Shown: piece by piece, positions 1 through 11,364 of the stretch | Layout of the letters: each line of letters starts with the position of its first letter | How positions within the stretch are numbered: position 1 is the stretch's first letter | Source: Bradysia coprophila | Lineage: Eukaryota; Arthropoda; Insecta; Diptera; Sciaridae | Length of the DNA: 64,000 nt | Direction of reading: 5' to 3' | Assembly: GCF_014529535.1 (NCBI RefSeq) | Contig: NW_023503375.1 | Span: 3,159,620 to 3,223,619, forward strand | Made by a program: the position numbers and the translations under genes | The notes under the pieces: model-generated | What the model saw: the letters and a program-made list of their open reading frames with translations, nothing else | Database searches by the model: none | Told to the model about the DNA's origin: nothing

Positions 1-3000
1 GCAACGTTCATCCCCATCCGACACTATACATATAGAACGTTAAGTATACAAATTTCGCTTTCGCAACATTCTCGCTAATTTATGTGCCGACTTAAAAAGA
101 CTTAAAGGCATACCTGTGTTTTCGGTGTTTGATACATGATACTGTAAACTGGTGCCTCCGGCTGTATTAAGACTTCTTCGTCTTTAGTTGATTCAACACG
201 TAAATGTACACACAAATTGGAATTATCTCGTTTCACAATTCGCCAAGCCTTTGCGCTGCAAGGTGCTATGCATATAGACGATGGTGTGTACCGATTTTGT
301 AGTAAATGTAAATGGCGTATTCGGGAATCGGCTAATAGAATTAGAACGTCGTCATCGATATTTTGTGGAGATATAACGAGTATCTGAAAATGGGTAATAA
401 CGTGTCTCAGTTATTTACTTTACGCCATCAGTTAATTGGTTTTCAAAATTTAAGTCTAGTCGAAGTTTTAACTATAGTGTATAAGGGCGAAAATTTTCCG
501 AACCGACTGATTACAGATGACTGTTAATCAATTATAACGACATAATATGTGGGCAGTACACGGACTCATGCTCTTTTAGTATACAAAATGTACGTTAAAT
601 CAAATGAAATAAAAGATTTTGTAGTAAACACTAAACTAAAAAGAAAATTTTAACAACAGAAGTAATAGATTTGTTGGAATGTATGTTTGTATATCATGTT
701 GGACTGTTGGCACTGACAAAATGTATGTTAAATTCAATGAAGTAATAGTTATTTATGTAACAAGAATCGTATGGAGGTATATTATCGTACTAGACGTCAG
801 ATCCGAGGCGAAGACGAGGATTACAAGACATCGTGTGCAATAATATACCAGCATACGATTCGTGCTGCATGCAACGTTTTATGCAATGAAGAAAGTCACA
901 TAAATACCGAAGATAATCTTGGTGTGACTTCAGTAACACGTGGCACTAGTGCGATAAAACGCCTTGCAAATCCTTTATCACACTAGTACGATAAAATGCG
1001 TTCATACGACATTGCACAGAGGCGGCGTAAGTAACAAATATCATCACTGAATTGAATAAAAGATATTAAACTCTAAACCGAAAAGAAATCTTTAACAACA
1101 GAAGTAATAGATTTTTTGATTATATCGTGTTGAAACCTATTGCCTACCCATTGACAGAGACAGTATGAACAATTAAATTATAATCAGCTTAAGTAGTGAT
1201 TACAAAGACTTATATGAAATTCATGCAGATATGATACCATTTTTCGGAGTGTCTCGTGGGAATATAACTTTGATTACATCCCCATTTACGCTGACAAATT
1301 TTCGTAATTGCGTTCGATGTTTCAAAAATCTTAGTGACAAAATTGACGTTCTTTAATCTAAATAATTATGAGCAAGTCAAGAGATATGACCCCAAGCATT
1401 ATGCTTTTTTGTTATATTCACATGAGAAACAAAAAATATTATCAGTCCTTACTCAGACTCAGATACTTTAATCTCAGTCTTTTAGCAATCGTATAACAAG
1501 TGAGATGTTTTCCATCAGAATAATATTGTTGATCATAGTCAGTGTGGCAGCAGAAAATGCCTACGAGGACTGTATCTACTTCGATAAAGGTAGTGGATTT
1601 GTTAAGTTGTCTCCATTGGTTTCCAATGAATTGCCCGTGAAACTTCGTATGCAAGTTAAGGCGTACAATTGTGACGATATTTCAATGACGGTGTACATTG
1701 GAAACAAATACAAATTTAACACACCAACTCAAGGCTCGTTTATGACAATTGGCTACAGCATTAGCGATTATGGAATTAATGATCCTTGTAACGGCCTATG
1801 GCACAATGGTATTTTAATTGTTTTATATTGACGTCAGTGTAGCTAAAAATTTTCCGTTTTTCGTTTTCTGAAGCTATGCTGGATTTAAATGAGAAAGAAC
1901 CACTGTTTCACTGGAGTAAGTGTGAAAAAAGAAAGAGAAGAAAATCTCATCACAAACCTTATTTTCACCTTAGACGACCAAACGTTTTATCGCGCCGATT
2001 ATGAACAATATGATTTTGAGAGGCTACGCGGCGAAACTGTTTATGTCGGATTTCAATACCACAATCAGACTGATGACAAATACATTAAGTTCAAAAGTTA
2101 CGATAAACCGTTTGAGGGTTACATCCGAAATATTACTATTGATGGTGTGGCACAGTCGATGCTTCAAGGTCAACTAAATGGAACGCTGGTATCTAAGGCT
2201 TGTCCGACAGAAGCGATTTTTACGAGTACTGAGGGAGCAGCGAAATTGAATGATAATGTGTCAATCGATTCGGATAATTTTCGTATTTCGTTTGAATTGA
2301 AAATTACCAACTGTTCGGAATGTTGTTCTAGTTCTGCAATTCTACTATCAGCAATAGGAGAAGATTCGTACTTCGTTTTGGAAATTGTTCAGAACATTTT
2401 GTACTGGAAAACTAAGGCGCCCAGCTATTCCACTTATGATTACCTGACTACATTAGGCGAATATCAATTGTGTGACGGAAATTGGCATAAAAGTTTGTTG
2501 AAGAAAAATTAATTAATGAGTGAATTTACAGTGACGCACAGACGCACTTCATGAATTAGGCAAACATCTTTTTTTCTTGTTTCACCTCATCGTCATGACA
2601 AAAAAAAAATCAGACTAACTGAAGCGAGCAAAAAACAAATTCGCCTAATTTATAAATCGTCACCCGTTCAGATTCAATTGTACTGACACTTATCCGTTTA
2701 TTGCAGTTGCTGTGCTTCAACAGGGTCGAGATTATAGAATTATTGCAGGTATGTCTATCAAATCTATGACTTCAAAAAGAAAGTTAAAAAGGACAAAATT
2801 TGACAGATAATCACTCAACCAGCAATAACTTTGGACAGACTTTGAAATTTACAGCTCCCTTGTACGTTGGTCAGCATCCATTTTTCAAAATGCTGTCGTC
2901 CATTGAAATTCGTAATGGATTTAAAGGTTGCTTTCGATCGCTTCAAGTCAATGGAGCTGGAGCGGAGATAAGTGAAAATAATTTTAATGACTTCGCCAAG

Positions 3001-6000
3001 TTAGGAAGTTGCAATAAGGTGAACGTATTGTGATGAAGTAGTGTAACGTTAAACTACGCATTCCAAGAACAGGCACAAGAACAGATTTTTTAATGGTCAA
3101 AAAGCTTCTTATTTTGGTCCCCGGAGTGGTATTATACCAACATACAAAGCTAGATTTATATGACAAATTATGACAACTGCGTCGAGTATTTTTGTTTGAC
3201 GAATGTAAATTGTAATTTGCCACCGGTTGAAATGAAGGTGTAAAATAATGACCTTACTTGTTGTCGTTTCAAAAACTTAATTTTTAGACTCTATCGACAC
3301 TTAAAAACCTAATCTTTGATTTTCCGGAAAGTAAATACAAAACAAATTTGAAGCTCTGATTGTGGGACAAGAAGTTCTCATTACTATCAGATTTTCACTT
3401 AACCCGTTACAGACGGCAAGCATATGACCAGTATTATTATCGGTTCTATTACTTCCATCTATCAAAGTACGTTTAATCTGTTGATTACAAATCTTGTACT
3501 TCAATTTTTTTAAATGTATTTTGCTATATAAATGACCATATTACCCAGAGCTTGTCATTATTTGTGTCGTCGTTATCGATAACAGATGAATAGCCGTATC
3601 AAAAGATTATTAAGTTGTGAAACTCATCACCTCTCTCACTTCATTCTCTGCTCTGCTGAAAACCTATTTTCGTAAACCTCTAGGACCCCAGTACTTTGTA
3701 CGGGTCTAAAAAGTTGCTGTTTTCCGACTAATTGGACTTTTCTTAGAACTTTTTTTTTTTGAATTCCAGTTCAGATAAACTCCCATGAAAACTGCTCTAA
3801 GAAAAGTCAAGCTATTTCAAAACGAAATTTCGTCAGTCACGCGTCGCGTCGTGGAATTTGCCGTAGTACATTACATTTCTAATAGTACATTACAAATTAA
3901 TGATGGATTGATGATGGTGTTTTACCTCACGGTTTTAGCCCCGTACAAAGGGGCTCATAGGATTTGGATTACGATGCAGTGTGTAATTGATGGAATTCGA
4001 AGCAGACGGTAAGGGCAAAGTGTTTGCCTATGTTCATAGATGTCGAATCCTCAATAAAAATATTGCCTGTCTGCCTGTCCGCCATGTCGATATCTTGAGT
4101 AAATCAAATCGATTTCAAAATTTCTTTCCCTGAAAGATAGTAGAAATAGTGAGGCTAAGTTCGAAGATGGGCATATTCGGGTCGGTCCTTCGTGAGTTAG
4201 GGCCGCCTAAGTGTTTTAAGGTCTTTTGGGGATATCTATGGCAAAATAAATGTAAATGACAAGGCAAATGATAGGTATTGTCAATATCAATCCAGGAAAA
4301 AAAAGTGTTTTTTTAAATCGGGTGAGTGGACCGTGAGTTAGGGCCTTAGAAGTGAAAGGCTACTAGGCCCTATGTGTATTTTGCGTATAACACGAGTAAA
4401 TTTCATTCGTTCTTCCGAATTTTTAGGTCTTTTTTCTTTTAGAAAAAAACCCTATTGTGGACACTTCATCTGTCCGTCTGTCTGTCTGTCTGTCCGTCCA
4501 TGTGTCTGAGTCACAAATAAAAAATGAAACGATAACAGCCTTGATTCAAAATTGCAATGCTACTATGAGCAAATCAACACCAGGCAAATAATAATTATTT
4601 GTTATCTGATAACCAATCGCTCATAGTTGGCATTGCAATTCGAAAATTTGGTAGTTGGTAGTTGACTACCACGGTGATAGTTGACAACCGAATTAATTAT
4701 CAGCGAGATGTTTACTATTCGAGGGCTTTGCACCGACTGATGCAATTATTCTGACTGCTTGTCTATTTTCACACGAGAATTTGGTAGTTGGCTACCACGA
4801 TGATCAATTGCAATGCTACTATGAGCAAATCAACATCAGGCAAATAATAATTATTTGTTATCTGATAACCGATCGCTCATAGTTGGCATTGCAATTCGAA
4901 AATTTGGTAGTTGGTATCTGACAACCGAACGTAATTTTCGGCAGAGATGTTTACTATTCGAGAACTACGCACCGACTGACGAAATTATTCTACCTGCTTG
5001 CCGATTTATAAAACGAAAATTTGGTAGGTGGTAGTTTTGGTAGTTGATAGTTTTGGTAGTTGCCAGCTGAAATTCAAAATTGCAAAGTCACTATGAGCAA
5101 ATCAACAGCAGGCAAATAATAATTATTTGTTATCTGATAACCGATCGCTCATAGTTGGCATTGCAATTCAAAAATTTGGTAGTTGCTAGTTGGACTACCA
5201 CGGTGATAGTTGACAACCGAATTAATTACCAACGAGATGTTTACTATTCGAGAGCTTCGTAACGACTGATGCAATTATTCTGCCTGCTTGTCTATTTATA
5301 ACTCGAGAATTTGGTAGTTGGCTACCACGATGATAAATTGCAATGCTACTATGAGCAAATCAACACCAGGCAAATAATAATTATTTGTTATCTGATAACC
5401 GATCGCTCATAGTTGGCATTGCAATTCGAAAATTTGGTAGTTGGTATCTGACAACCAAACGAAATTTTCGCGCAGAGATGTTTACTATTCGAGAGCTGCG
5501 CACCAACTGACAAAATTATTCTGCCTGCTTGCCTATTTAAAGCTTGAATTTTTGGTAGTTGACTACCAAACTGGTAGTTGACTACCATACTGATAGAGAG
5601 GTTGTAGAGATGTTAACTGTTTGAGAGCTGCACACCGACTGATGAGATTATTTAGGCTGCTTGCCTATTTATAATTCGATAATTCGATAACTGGTAGTTG
5701 AATACCAAAATGGTTGTTGAATAGTTGAGTTTGGTAGTTGAATACAAAATTGGTAGTTGACTACGAAACTGATAGAACGATGGTGGCGATGTTTACTGTT
5801 CAACAGCTGAATATCGACTGAAGAAACTATTCTTCCTGCTTGCCTATTTGTAACTCACGTATTTGGTAGTTGGTATCTCGAGAAGTGAGAAAATTGAGAG
5901 AAAGAAAAAAGACCTCACTAGGCTTATAGCCGGTCTATTCTTGTTGTTTCATTTGGAAGGAATCGACCACCGAATAGAACGTTGTTGAAAAAATTGTTAA

Positions 6001-9000
6001 ATTTGGGTCCTTGGACTAGGGCCGCTACTAGGGCCCTATGTGTATCTTGCATATAACTCGAGTAAATTTCATCCGTTTTTCGTAATTTTTTTTACATTTG
6101 ATAGGTAATCGAACACCGAATGGAATGTTGTTGAAAAAATTGTTAAATTTGGGCAAAGGCTCTATACCAGGCAAAAGTTGACCGATTTTTAAACGTTGGA
6201 TTCGTTCCTTACATCCGCCGTTTATACAATGACAACAAATGAATGAGGGTGATATGGATTTTTATTGTGCGCGAAATTTTTGAAAACGCAAATGATTTTT
6301 GTGGAAATTTTGTTATTTTTATTTTTTTTAAGGTATTTTAGGTTTTAGGTATTTAGAGTGATCAAATATATATCGAAATATATATTGAAAGGAACGTCGT
6401 ACGGGGCTTCGTGATTGCGCTATGCGCAATTTCTAAGATGTACACATTTCATAATAATTTTACTTTAACTACATTTACGGGCGCAATAGGCTTACGCTAA
6501 AAGTAGGGCGACAGACGATAGATATATGGGTTTGTACGGGGCTGAGTCGCAGCAAACGCTCCGACTGTCTGATGGCTCGTTTCAGTATAAATACTGTGAA
6601 ACGATTTTGTGTCAAACAAATTTTTTTTACAGAAATGAAGTAGCAGATTTAATGATTTTAATGCGACGCGTCTGGCGATAAAAGCTTTTGAAAATCATTA
6701 CGTACATGTCAGTAATTCGAAGAAGGAAAAAAACGTTGATTTAATGTAAACCAAATGAAATCTATTTAATGCTCACCCTGTTAGAGGTGCTTTAATGAAG
6801 GCAGCACTAATTCCAAAAAAGTACAAAAAATGAATCTTTTACTTCTTTCGTTAAAAGCATCACCTCAGGTTTGATTCAAGTTGTTTCACTTCGTTCGTTT
6901 TACAAATTATGTTGCTAAAATAAGACAGCATAATAAGATAGATAATAATAAAACTGACTAAAGCTCAGCGCTGACGACAACAGTGCGTAACTCGTTTGGT
7001 TCATATACTTTCAAGAGCAAATTGTAAATTCCACGGGCTACATATTACAACCTGTAATACGTTACCATTGAGGTGAATATATTAACGCCAGTGTCTCTAT
7101 CTCTAAACGAAAACTTAAATTAATTTAATTTCAAAATTTGTTATATTAAAACAATTGAAAAGTTTGGAAATCTTGCGACGGAATCAAAACTAGTATTTCT
7201 TTGAAAACTTTCCGAAAAGATTATCATGTACCGTCTGGATGGACAAACAAAGTTCATTACAGTTTCGACTGTGTTGTTTATATTCTACCATTCGTAACAT
7301 TTATACACCTACCTGCAAATTCAGAAACAGTCCGATATGCATAATTGGACAGTGCACCGTTGTTACATTCACCAAATGTAAAACTTTCAGTACCAAGCAG
7401 CACGAATTTAAGACTTCGTCCAGTAAATGCTTGGCATCGTATCGTTCAAGCATTAAGTCAATTAATTTTAAAGTTCTTAAATGTGTCAAGTTGGATAGAA
7501 GTCGTTTTAAGGCAGCAAGCAGTTGACCTGAGAGACATACACGGAAAATATGTTGATTTAAATTATGTAGAAGGAAACTTTTGAGTTAAAGATGTTTGCT
7601 GATTCCATTTATTAAACAGATGAGGGATATAAATACGACAAGGGAAATATGGGAACGGGTTTCGAAGGTGCTCGAATAATTATTGTCGAAATAATGTTTC
7701 TCTAGCATAGAACAGAGGGCAAAAGTTTATTTAAATGTGTGTGCGATGAGAAGGTGAACGGATGTGTGACGTGCTTCACGTGAATTATGTGAATCATTTC
7801 ATTTCTTAATTGGAAAACCAATTTGGATTAATGAGACAAAGTTTAGCTTTATGTTGATTTCGACAGCCATAATACAAGTTCTGTGAAGAGCATATAGCGA
7901 AATATGACAACCATTTGAACGAATGACAATGTTGTCATCGTCTGTATTATAAAGGGAAGTCAGTGGGACATTGAGACATGATGCGACCGAACATTCATAC
8001 ATTCAATTAAACCTTCCAGCAGCAAATTAGTCGCATGACCGAAAAATTTCAGTTTTTGTGGTTGTGCCATTTCTGGTTCAGTCCATTTCTCTTTTCAATC
8101 AGAAATTGCACACGTTGCATATCTGTATGTAAGTACTCACCCCCAGTTCCGAATAATTTAATTCCTTCCGGATCGTTTGTTGCTGCCATATTACATGGAA
8201 ACAAGTAGTTCAACGCGTTGATTTTATCCCCAATTTGTACCGTATTACTACCGCCATTTTTCCGTCCCTGATTCAGTTTGGGAAATGCAAATTATTATCT
8301 TCTACTCTTTCGCATAAATTTAGCGTATGCCAACACACACCTGTTCCATATACCACGAAGTCAAAGTGTTGTTCTCGTAGGTCATTTTCTCTTTGATCAA
8401 TAAAGTCGTTCTCGCCTCATTGTGCGATATCAACAATTGTGTTATTTTCTTTGTTATTTAACATGTGCTTCGTGGCGTCGGTGTACGGATTAACAATCGA
8501 CTCTACCAGAAGCTAATGCTAAATTACGTGCTCGATTAATGTACGAAAATGACACATTGCCGTATGGCATCTGGCAGTCAATTTTAGTGCAGGTAAGGTA
8601 CAAACGCCTCGGGTTCTCATTTGACACCCCAAAACCACATAGCAAATTTTTACAAATTTGCTGTGGTACAATCCCAAGATACAGAAACTATCTTGTACTC
8701 CAAAATGACCGCGAGGTTTAACAGATCTATTGATTGATACGTTGTATGGATGTCAAGGGATATGACGAAATACGAATCATTCAAACGCTACAACCTGCAA
8801 CGCCAGAACGAGTTCAGTCACATGGTGGCATGGCGATTTATACGAAGAGGCAACTCATGGCCTATGGTGATTAGACACTTGCTATTACCTAAAACTAATA
8901 GCCGTAACCGTAACAAAGTCGGAAATATCAAAAAACCCAACATTCGCTTTCTCCATAAAAGAAACCATATCGACATAATGTCAATAGTAGAAAGAGCTAC

Positions 9001-9769
9001 AACATGACAATGTTGATAGCGCCATCTTTGGGGAAATGTACAGGTCAATTAGTGATGGTTGTGGTATTTGCATACCACCCACGGCTTGAAGAATTCACAA
9101 CGTATGGGACGTTAACACACGGTCGATTTGTGAACAATCTAAGTCGGGAGAGATATGATGTAAAATCACAGTCCATATGATCAAGAGACTTGTACAATAG
9201 CACAACAGGCCCATCTGAGGCTTAGGTGCTGGGCTTACACCCTCCCATCTAATCTAATCTAATCTAATCCATATACCACGATATTAACGTCATAAATTGA
9301 TATAAATTGTTGAAACTGTGCAACGGTCGAAAATCCAAGCCTCTGATGAATGTGCCGATTCGATTTAAACAGTTCTGTGTGCGAAAATGATCTAAAACGT
9401 ATTGCCATCCCGAATAGTAATTAAATTTTGCTCGTGTTAACGTTTGGTCATCCACAAAAAAATTTGACCAAACTTGCGGTAAATAAAATGCCTCGTACCA
9501 ATTTCGACAAACCTTTTCAGTTTTTGGTTTTTGTAATTGATTGTTATGAACGAATGCCAAGCAACATGAAAAATAATTGAGGTAAATTTTAAATTGTTCA
9601 ATCAATTCGGGCAGGAAAAAAGGGATTACTAAGCTGGCATAATAACGATCCTTCACGGATAAGTGAGAAAAAATTTGCTCCAAGAGTATGTCTGGCAGAT
9701 TACACCAATTTGAATATTCGTGGTCCGGGTCATCCAAATCGATTTCATCGTCAATGTCAATGTAACACG
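1..9769 (-). CDS. F-box/LRR-type protein gene, split by a retroposon and cut at both ends
   Basis: Likely substrate-recognition subunit of an SCF-type ubiquitin ligase (family knowledge). Coding exons on the minus strand: 9630–9769, 9269–9512 continuing at 8341–8345 beyond an insertion, 8141–8267, 7313–7527, 114–383 and probably 1–23. Phases agree at every junction. The F-box lies in the first exon (NLPDILLEQIFSHLSVKDRY) and runs into CRNWYEAF after a 117-bp intron (9513–9629). Later exons carry LRR-like strands (LRTLKLIDLMLERYDAKHLL; HLHLLQNRYTPSS). It resembles insect proteins annotated as FBXO33/FBXO39-like, though I am unsure which. No in-frame ATG precedes the F-box in the 9769 exon, so the start is in an unseen upstream exon; the 3' end is off-window. 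The second exon is interrupted by the element at 8359–9268, so straight reading stops shortly after ISWYMD. The intron 384–7312 contains another gene on the opposite strand. Confidence 0.82.
384..1504. other. Intronic stretch before the nested LamG gene
   Basis: Part of the large F-box-gene intron, AT-rich and without supported coding sequence. Two direct repeats of roughly 60 bp are visible near 610–675 and 1065–1120, sharing the phrase aacaacagaagtaataga. A small inverted repeat around 940–990 repeats actagt next to gataaa. The 71-residue open frame at 771–986 has no recognisable protein features. Confidence 0.5.
1505..3033 (+). CDS. Secreted protein with two laminin-G-like domains
   Basis: Predicted extracellular protein of about 382 residues from four exons: 1505–1808, 1917–2492, 2707–2748 and 2807–3033. 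Introns are 108, 214 and 58 bp and all phases fit. The N-terminus (MFSIRIILLIIVSVAA) is a clear signal peptide. Two LamG-type domains follow, one ending near GYIRNITIDGVAQSM with a following cysteine, the second ending near GFKGCFRSLQVNG. Repeated WH motifs (NGLWHN, DGNWHK) and the G-[YC]-[IF]-R signature are typical of laminin alpha or neurexin LG modules. It has no EGF repeats, transmembrane segment or laminin coiled coil, so it is a small stand-alone LG protein, possibly from a duplicated laminin alpha tail (inference). It lies wholly inside an intron of the minus-strand F-box gene. The start is the first ATG and gives the signal peptide. The C-terminal end at 3033 is less certain because aataag|gtgaac could be a donor. 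Confidence 0.75.
3400..3600. mobile_element. Short dispersed element, family A
   Basis: About 200 bp beginning ttaacccgttacagacggca and ending aacagatgaatagccgta. Related pieces occur at 15186–15260, 16136–16245, 25714–25760, 43917–44232 and, inverted, 50757–50890, with a weaker right end near 12640–12700. The 43917–44232 copy shows the ends as inverted repeats (acagacggc against gccgtc), so a non-autonomous DNA transposon is likely. No coding capacity. Confidence 0.55.
3900..6180. repeat. Composite repeat with about 150-bp units, host of a nested element
   Basis: Units carrying the phrases aggccctatgtgtat and cgagtaaatttcat occur near 4365–4425 and 6030–6090, and units with gttgttgaaaaaattgttaa near 5975 and 6130. 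The array is interrupted at about 4425–5945 by the ggtctttttt-type element listed next. No open frame of note. Confidence 0.5.
4425..5945. mobile_element. Non-autonomous element with hairpin monomers, copy 1
   Basis: Starts at ttaggtcttttttc, followed by a tctgtctgtccg microsatellite, and ends gacctcactaggcttatagc plus ggtctattcttgtt. The two ends carry aggtcttttttc and its complement gaaaaaagacct in inverted orientation. The body holds tandem monomers starting near 4555, 4811, 5083 and 5341 (period about 256–272 bp), then decayed ones. Each monomer opens with a long hairpin: attgcaatgctactatgagc pairs with gctcatagttggcattgcaa about 50 bp later. The rest is variants of ggtagttgactacc. No protein-coding capacity. 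A second copy is at 24437–25515. Confidence 0.65.
6180..7312. other. Intronic sequence without a supported gene
   Basis: Lies in the F-box-gene intron. It is AT-rich apart from a moderately GC-richer block at 6390–6600. I see no coding exon, RNA gene or clear terminal repeat. The block may be repeat-derived. Confidence 0.4.
8359..9268 (+). mobile_element. 5'-truncated non-LTR-type retroposon inside an F-box coding exon
   Basis: About 910 bp bounded by a 13-bp direct repeat, ccatataccacga, at 8346–8358 and 9269–9281 (14 bp if an ambiguous t is counted). The right end carries four copies of a 5-bp unit (taatc), the kind of simple tail seen on several LINE clades. Short open frames lie in several frames and none is intact. 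The clade cannot be fixed by eye. Removing the insert and one repeat restores ISWYMEQ followed at once by a splice donor (gtgtgt) and a 73-bp intron to the next exon, in phase. That is strong evidence for an insertion into coding sequence. The undiverged repeat suggests a young event. Confidence 0.8.
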
Positions 9770-10050
9770 CTGAAAATAAAAGGTAATTTGAATTAATTAA
9801 CTGCTGGAACAGTGTGTTCGCTGTAGTGTTAGAAGCGCGTGTGGCGTGTGTGTGTTGATAAGATATTTCATGGAAACATTATAATTGAAAAATAAACACG
9901 AAAATATACTGAACGCTATGGATTTCACTTGCTTTGTAGTCTGTATAGTCCTCATAACTCAAGAGAAGCTGTAACTGAGGAGGATTTGTAACCTCTCCAT
10001 CATCGGTTAATCTTTAGTGTAATCCTTTATCTGAAAGGCTTATAAACTTA

Positions 10051-11364
10051 TGTCCTTGAATTTAGCACAAGATTAAAAACACAAGATTAGTAAATATCTT
10101 GATATATCAAGATTTGGTGACACGAATCTTGATATATCAAGATTTGGTGACATGAATCTTGATATATCAAGATTTGTTTGACCGAATCTTGATATATCAA
10201 GATTTGTTTGACCGAATCTTGATAAATCAAGATTTGTTTGACCGAATCTTGATATATCAAGATTCATTTCACCGGTTCTTGATATATCAAGATTTCATTT
10301 GTTAACATATTAAGGACTAACGTCACCGTGCACAGAATTCTCACTATCAGAGCTTATGATTCCTTACGAAGAATAAATAACGTCTCAGGGACTCTACCGT
10401 CACTGTAAAATCAACGAAAAAGGGTGATAGATTATCTGCATATTTTCACTGACAGTGATTACAATTCCTAACGCCTGACGGAGAATAGTCCAATTTGATG
10501 GATACCAATTTCATTCTACATAAACAGCGTTTTAATACGCCGAGCAATCCGGCCCATTGCCCCGGAGCGAAGCGGAGGGCCGCAATGCGAGCCGGGCGCC
10601 GGAACGGTGTCGGTAACTTAGGAGTTAATTTTTTTTCTCTCGCATCGTCTAATAATGAGGATAGATATGCATGAACCGAAAATTTTTTATTTAGGAAATG
10701 TCTTTTTGTGACGGTTAATGCAAAGTCTGTATAACTTTTTTTTTTAAATATATTTGGTTCCGTAAATTTACATAGAAAAATTATTAGACGATGCGAGAAA
10801 AAAAAAATTAACTCCTAAGTTACCGACACCGTTCCGGCGCCCGGCTCGCATTGCGGCCCTCCGCTTCGCTCCGGGGCAATGGGCCGGATCGCTCGGCGTG
10901 TTAAAACGCTGTTTATGTAGAATGAAATTGGTATCCATCAAATTGGACTATTCTCCGTTAGGAATCGTAATGCCAGTGAGAATATGCAAATAATCTATCA
11001 CCATTTTTCGTTTATTGTACAGTGACGGTAGAGTCCCTGAGACGTTATTTAGTCTTCGTCATAAGCTCTGCTAGTGAGAATTCTGTGCACGGTCCTTAAT
11101 ATGTTAACCAATAAAGTCTTGATATATCAACATTCGTGTCACCAAATCTTGATATATCAAGATTCGTGTCACCGAATCTTGATATAACAAGATTCGTGTC
11201 ACCCAATCTTGATATATCAAGATTCGTGTCACCAAATCTTGATATATCAAGATTCGTGTCACCAAATCTTGATAAATCAAGATTCGTGTCACCAAATCTT
11301 GATAAATCAAGATATTTACTAATCTTGTGTTTTTATTTTTAATCTTGTGCTAAATTCAAGGACA
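10051..11364. mobile_element. 1.3-kb foldback element with 30-bp arrays in both arms
   Basis: The left arm (about 10051–10658) and right arm (about 10781–11364) are near-complementary, separated by a loop of about 120 bp. From the outside inwards each arm holds a conserved end (tgtccttgaatttagcacaa), an array of about seven 30-bp repeats built on the palindrome cttgatatatcaag (10095–10290 and 11115–11315), about 250 bp of AT-rich sequence, and a strikingly GC-rich block (10545–10612 and 10827–10893, with gccgggcgccggaacggtgt). The inner edge is ctcgcatcgtctaataat. No transposase frame is seen, so the element is non-autonomous. Open frames across the 30-bp arrays are artefacts, because 30 is a multiple of three. 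Confidence 0.85.

Noticed and set aside
9241-9268. Telomere-like repeat (taatc)n
   Set aside because: Only about four units, and it sits exactly at the 3' end of a retroposon flanked by a target-site duplication, so it is the element's tail.
9276-9277. Donor tg|gtatat as the normal end of the F-box exon
   Set aside because: It leaves phase 2, while the next exon's best acceptor needs phase 0. The target-site duplication shows that the original donor is gtgtgt at 8340.
10095-11315. Possible CRISPR array (30-bp regular repeats)
   Set aside because: The repeats are head-to-tail with no unique spacers and lie inside a eukaryotic inverted-repeat element.
10073-11342. Repeat-protein-like frames (NLDISRFVSP-type repeats)
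   Set aside because: They are the translation of the 30-bp non-coding arrays in a foldback element; both arms and both strands give them.
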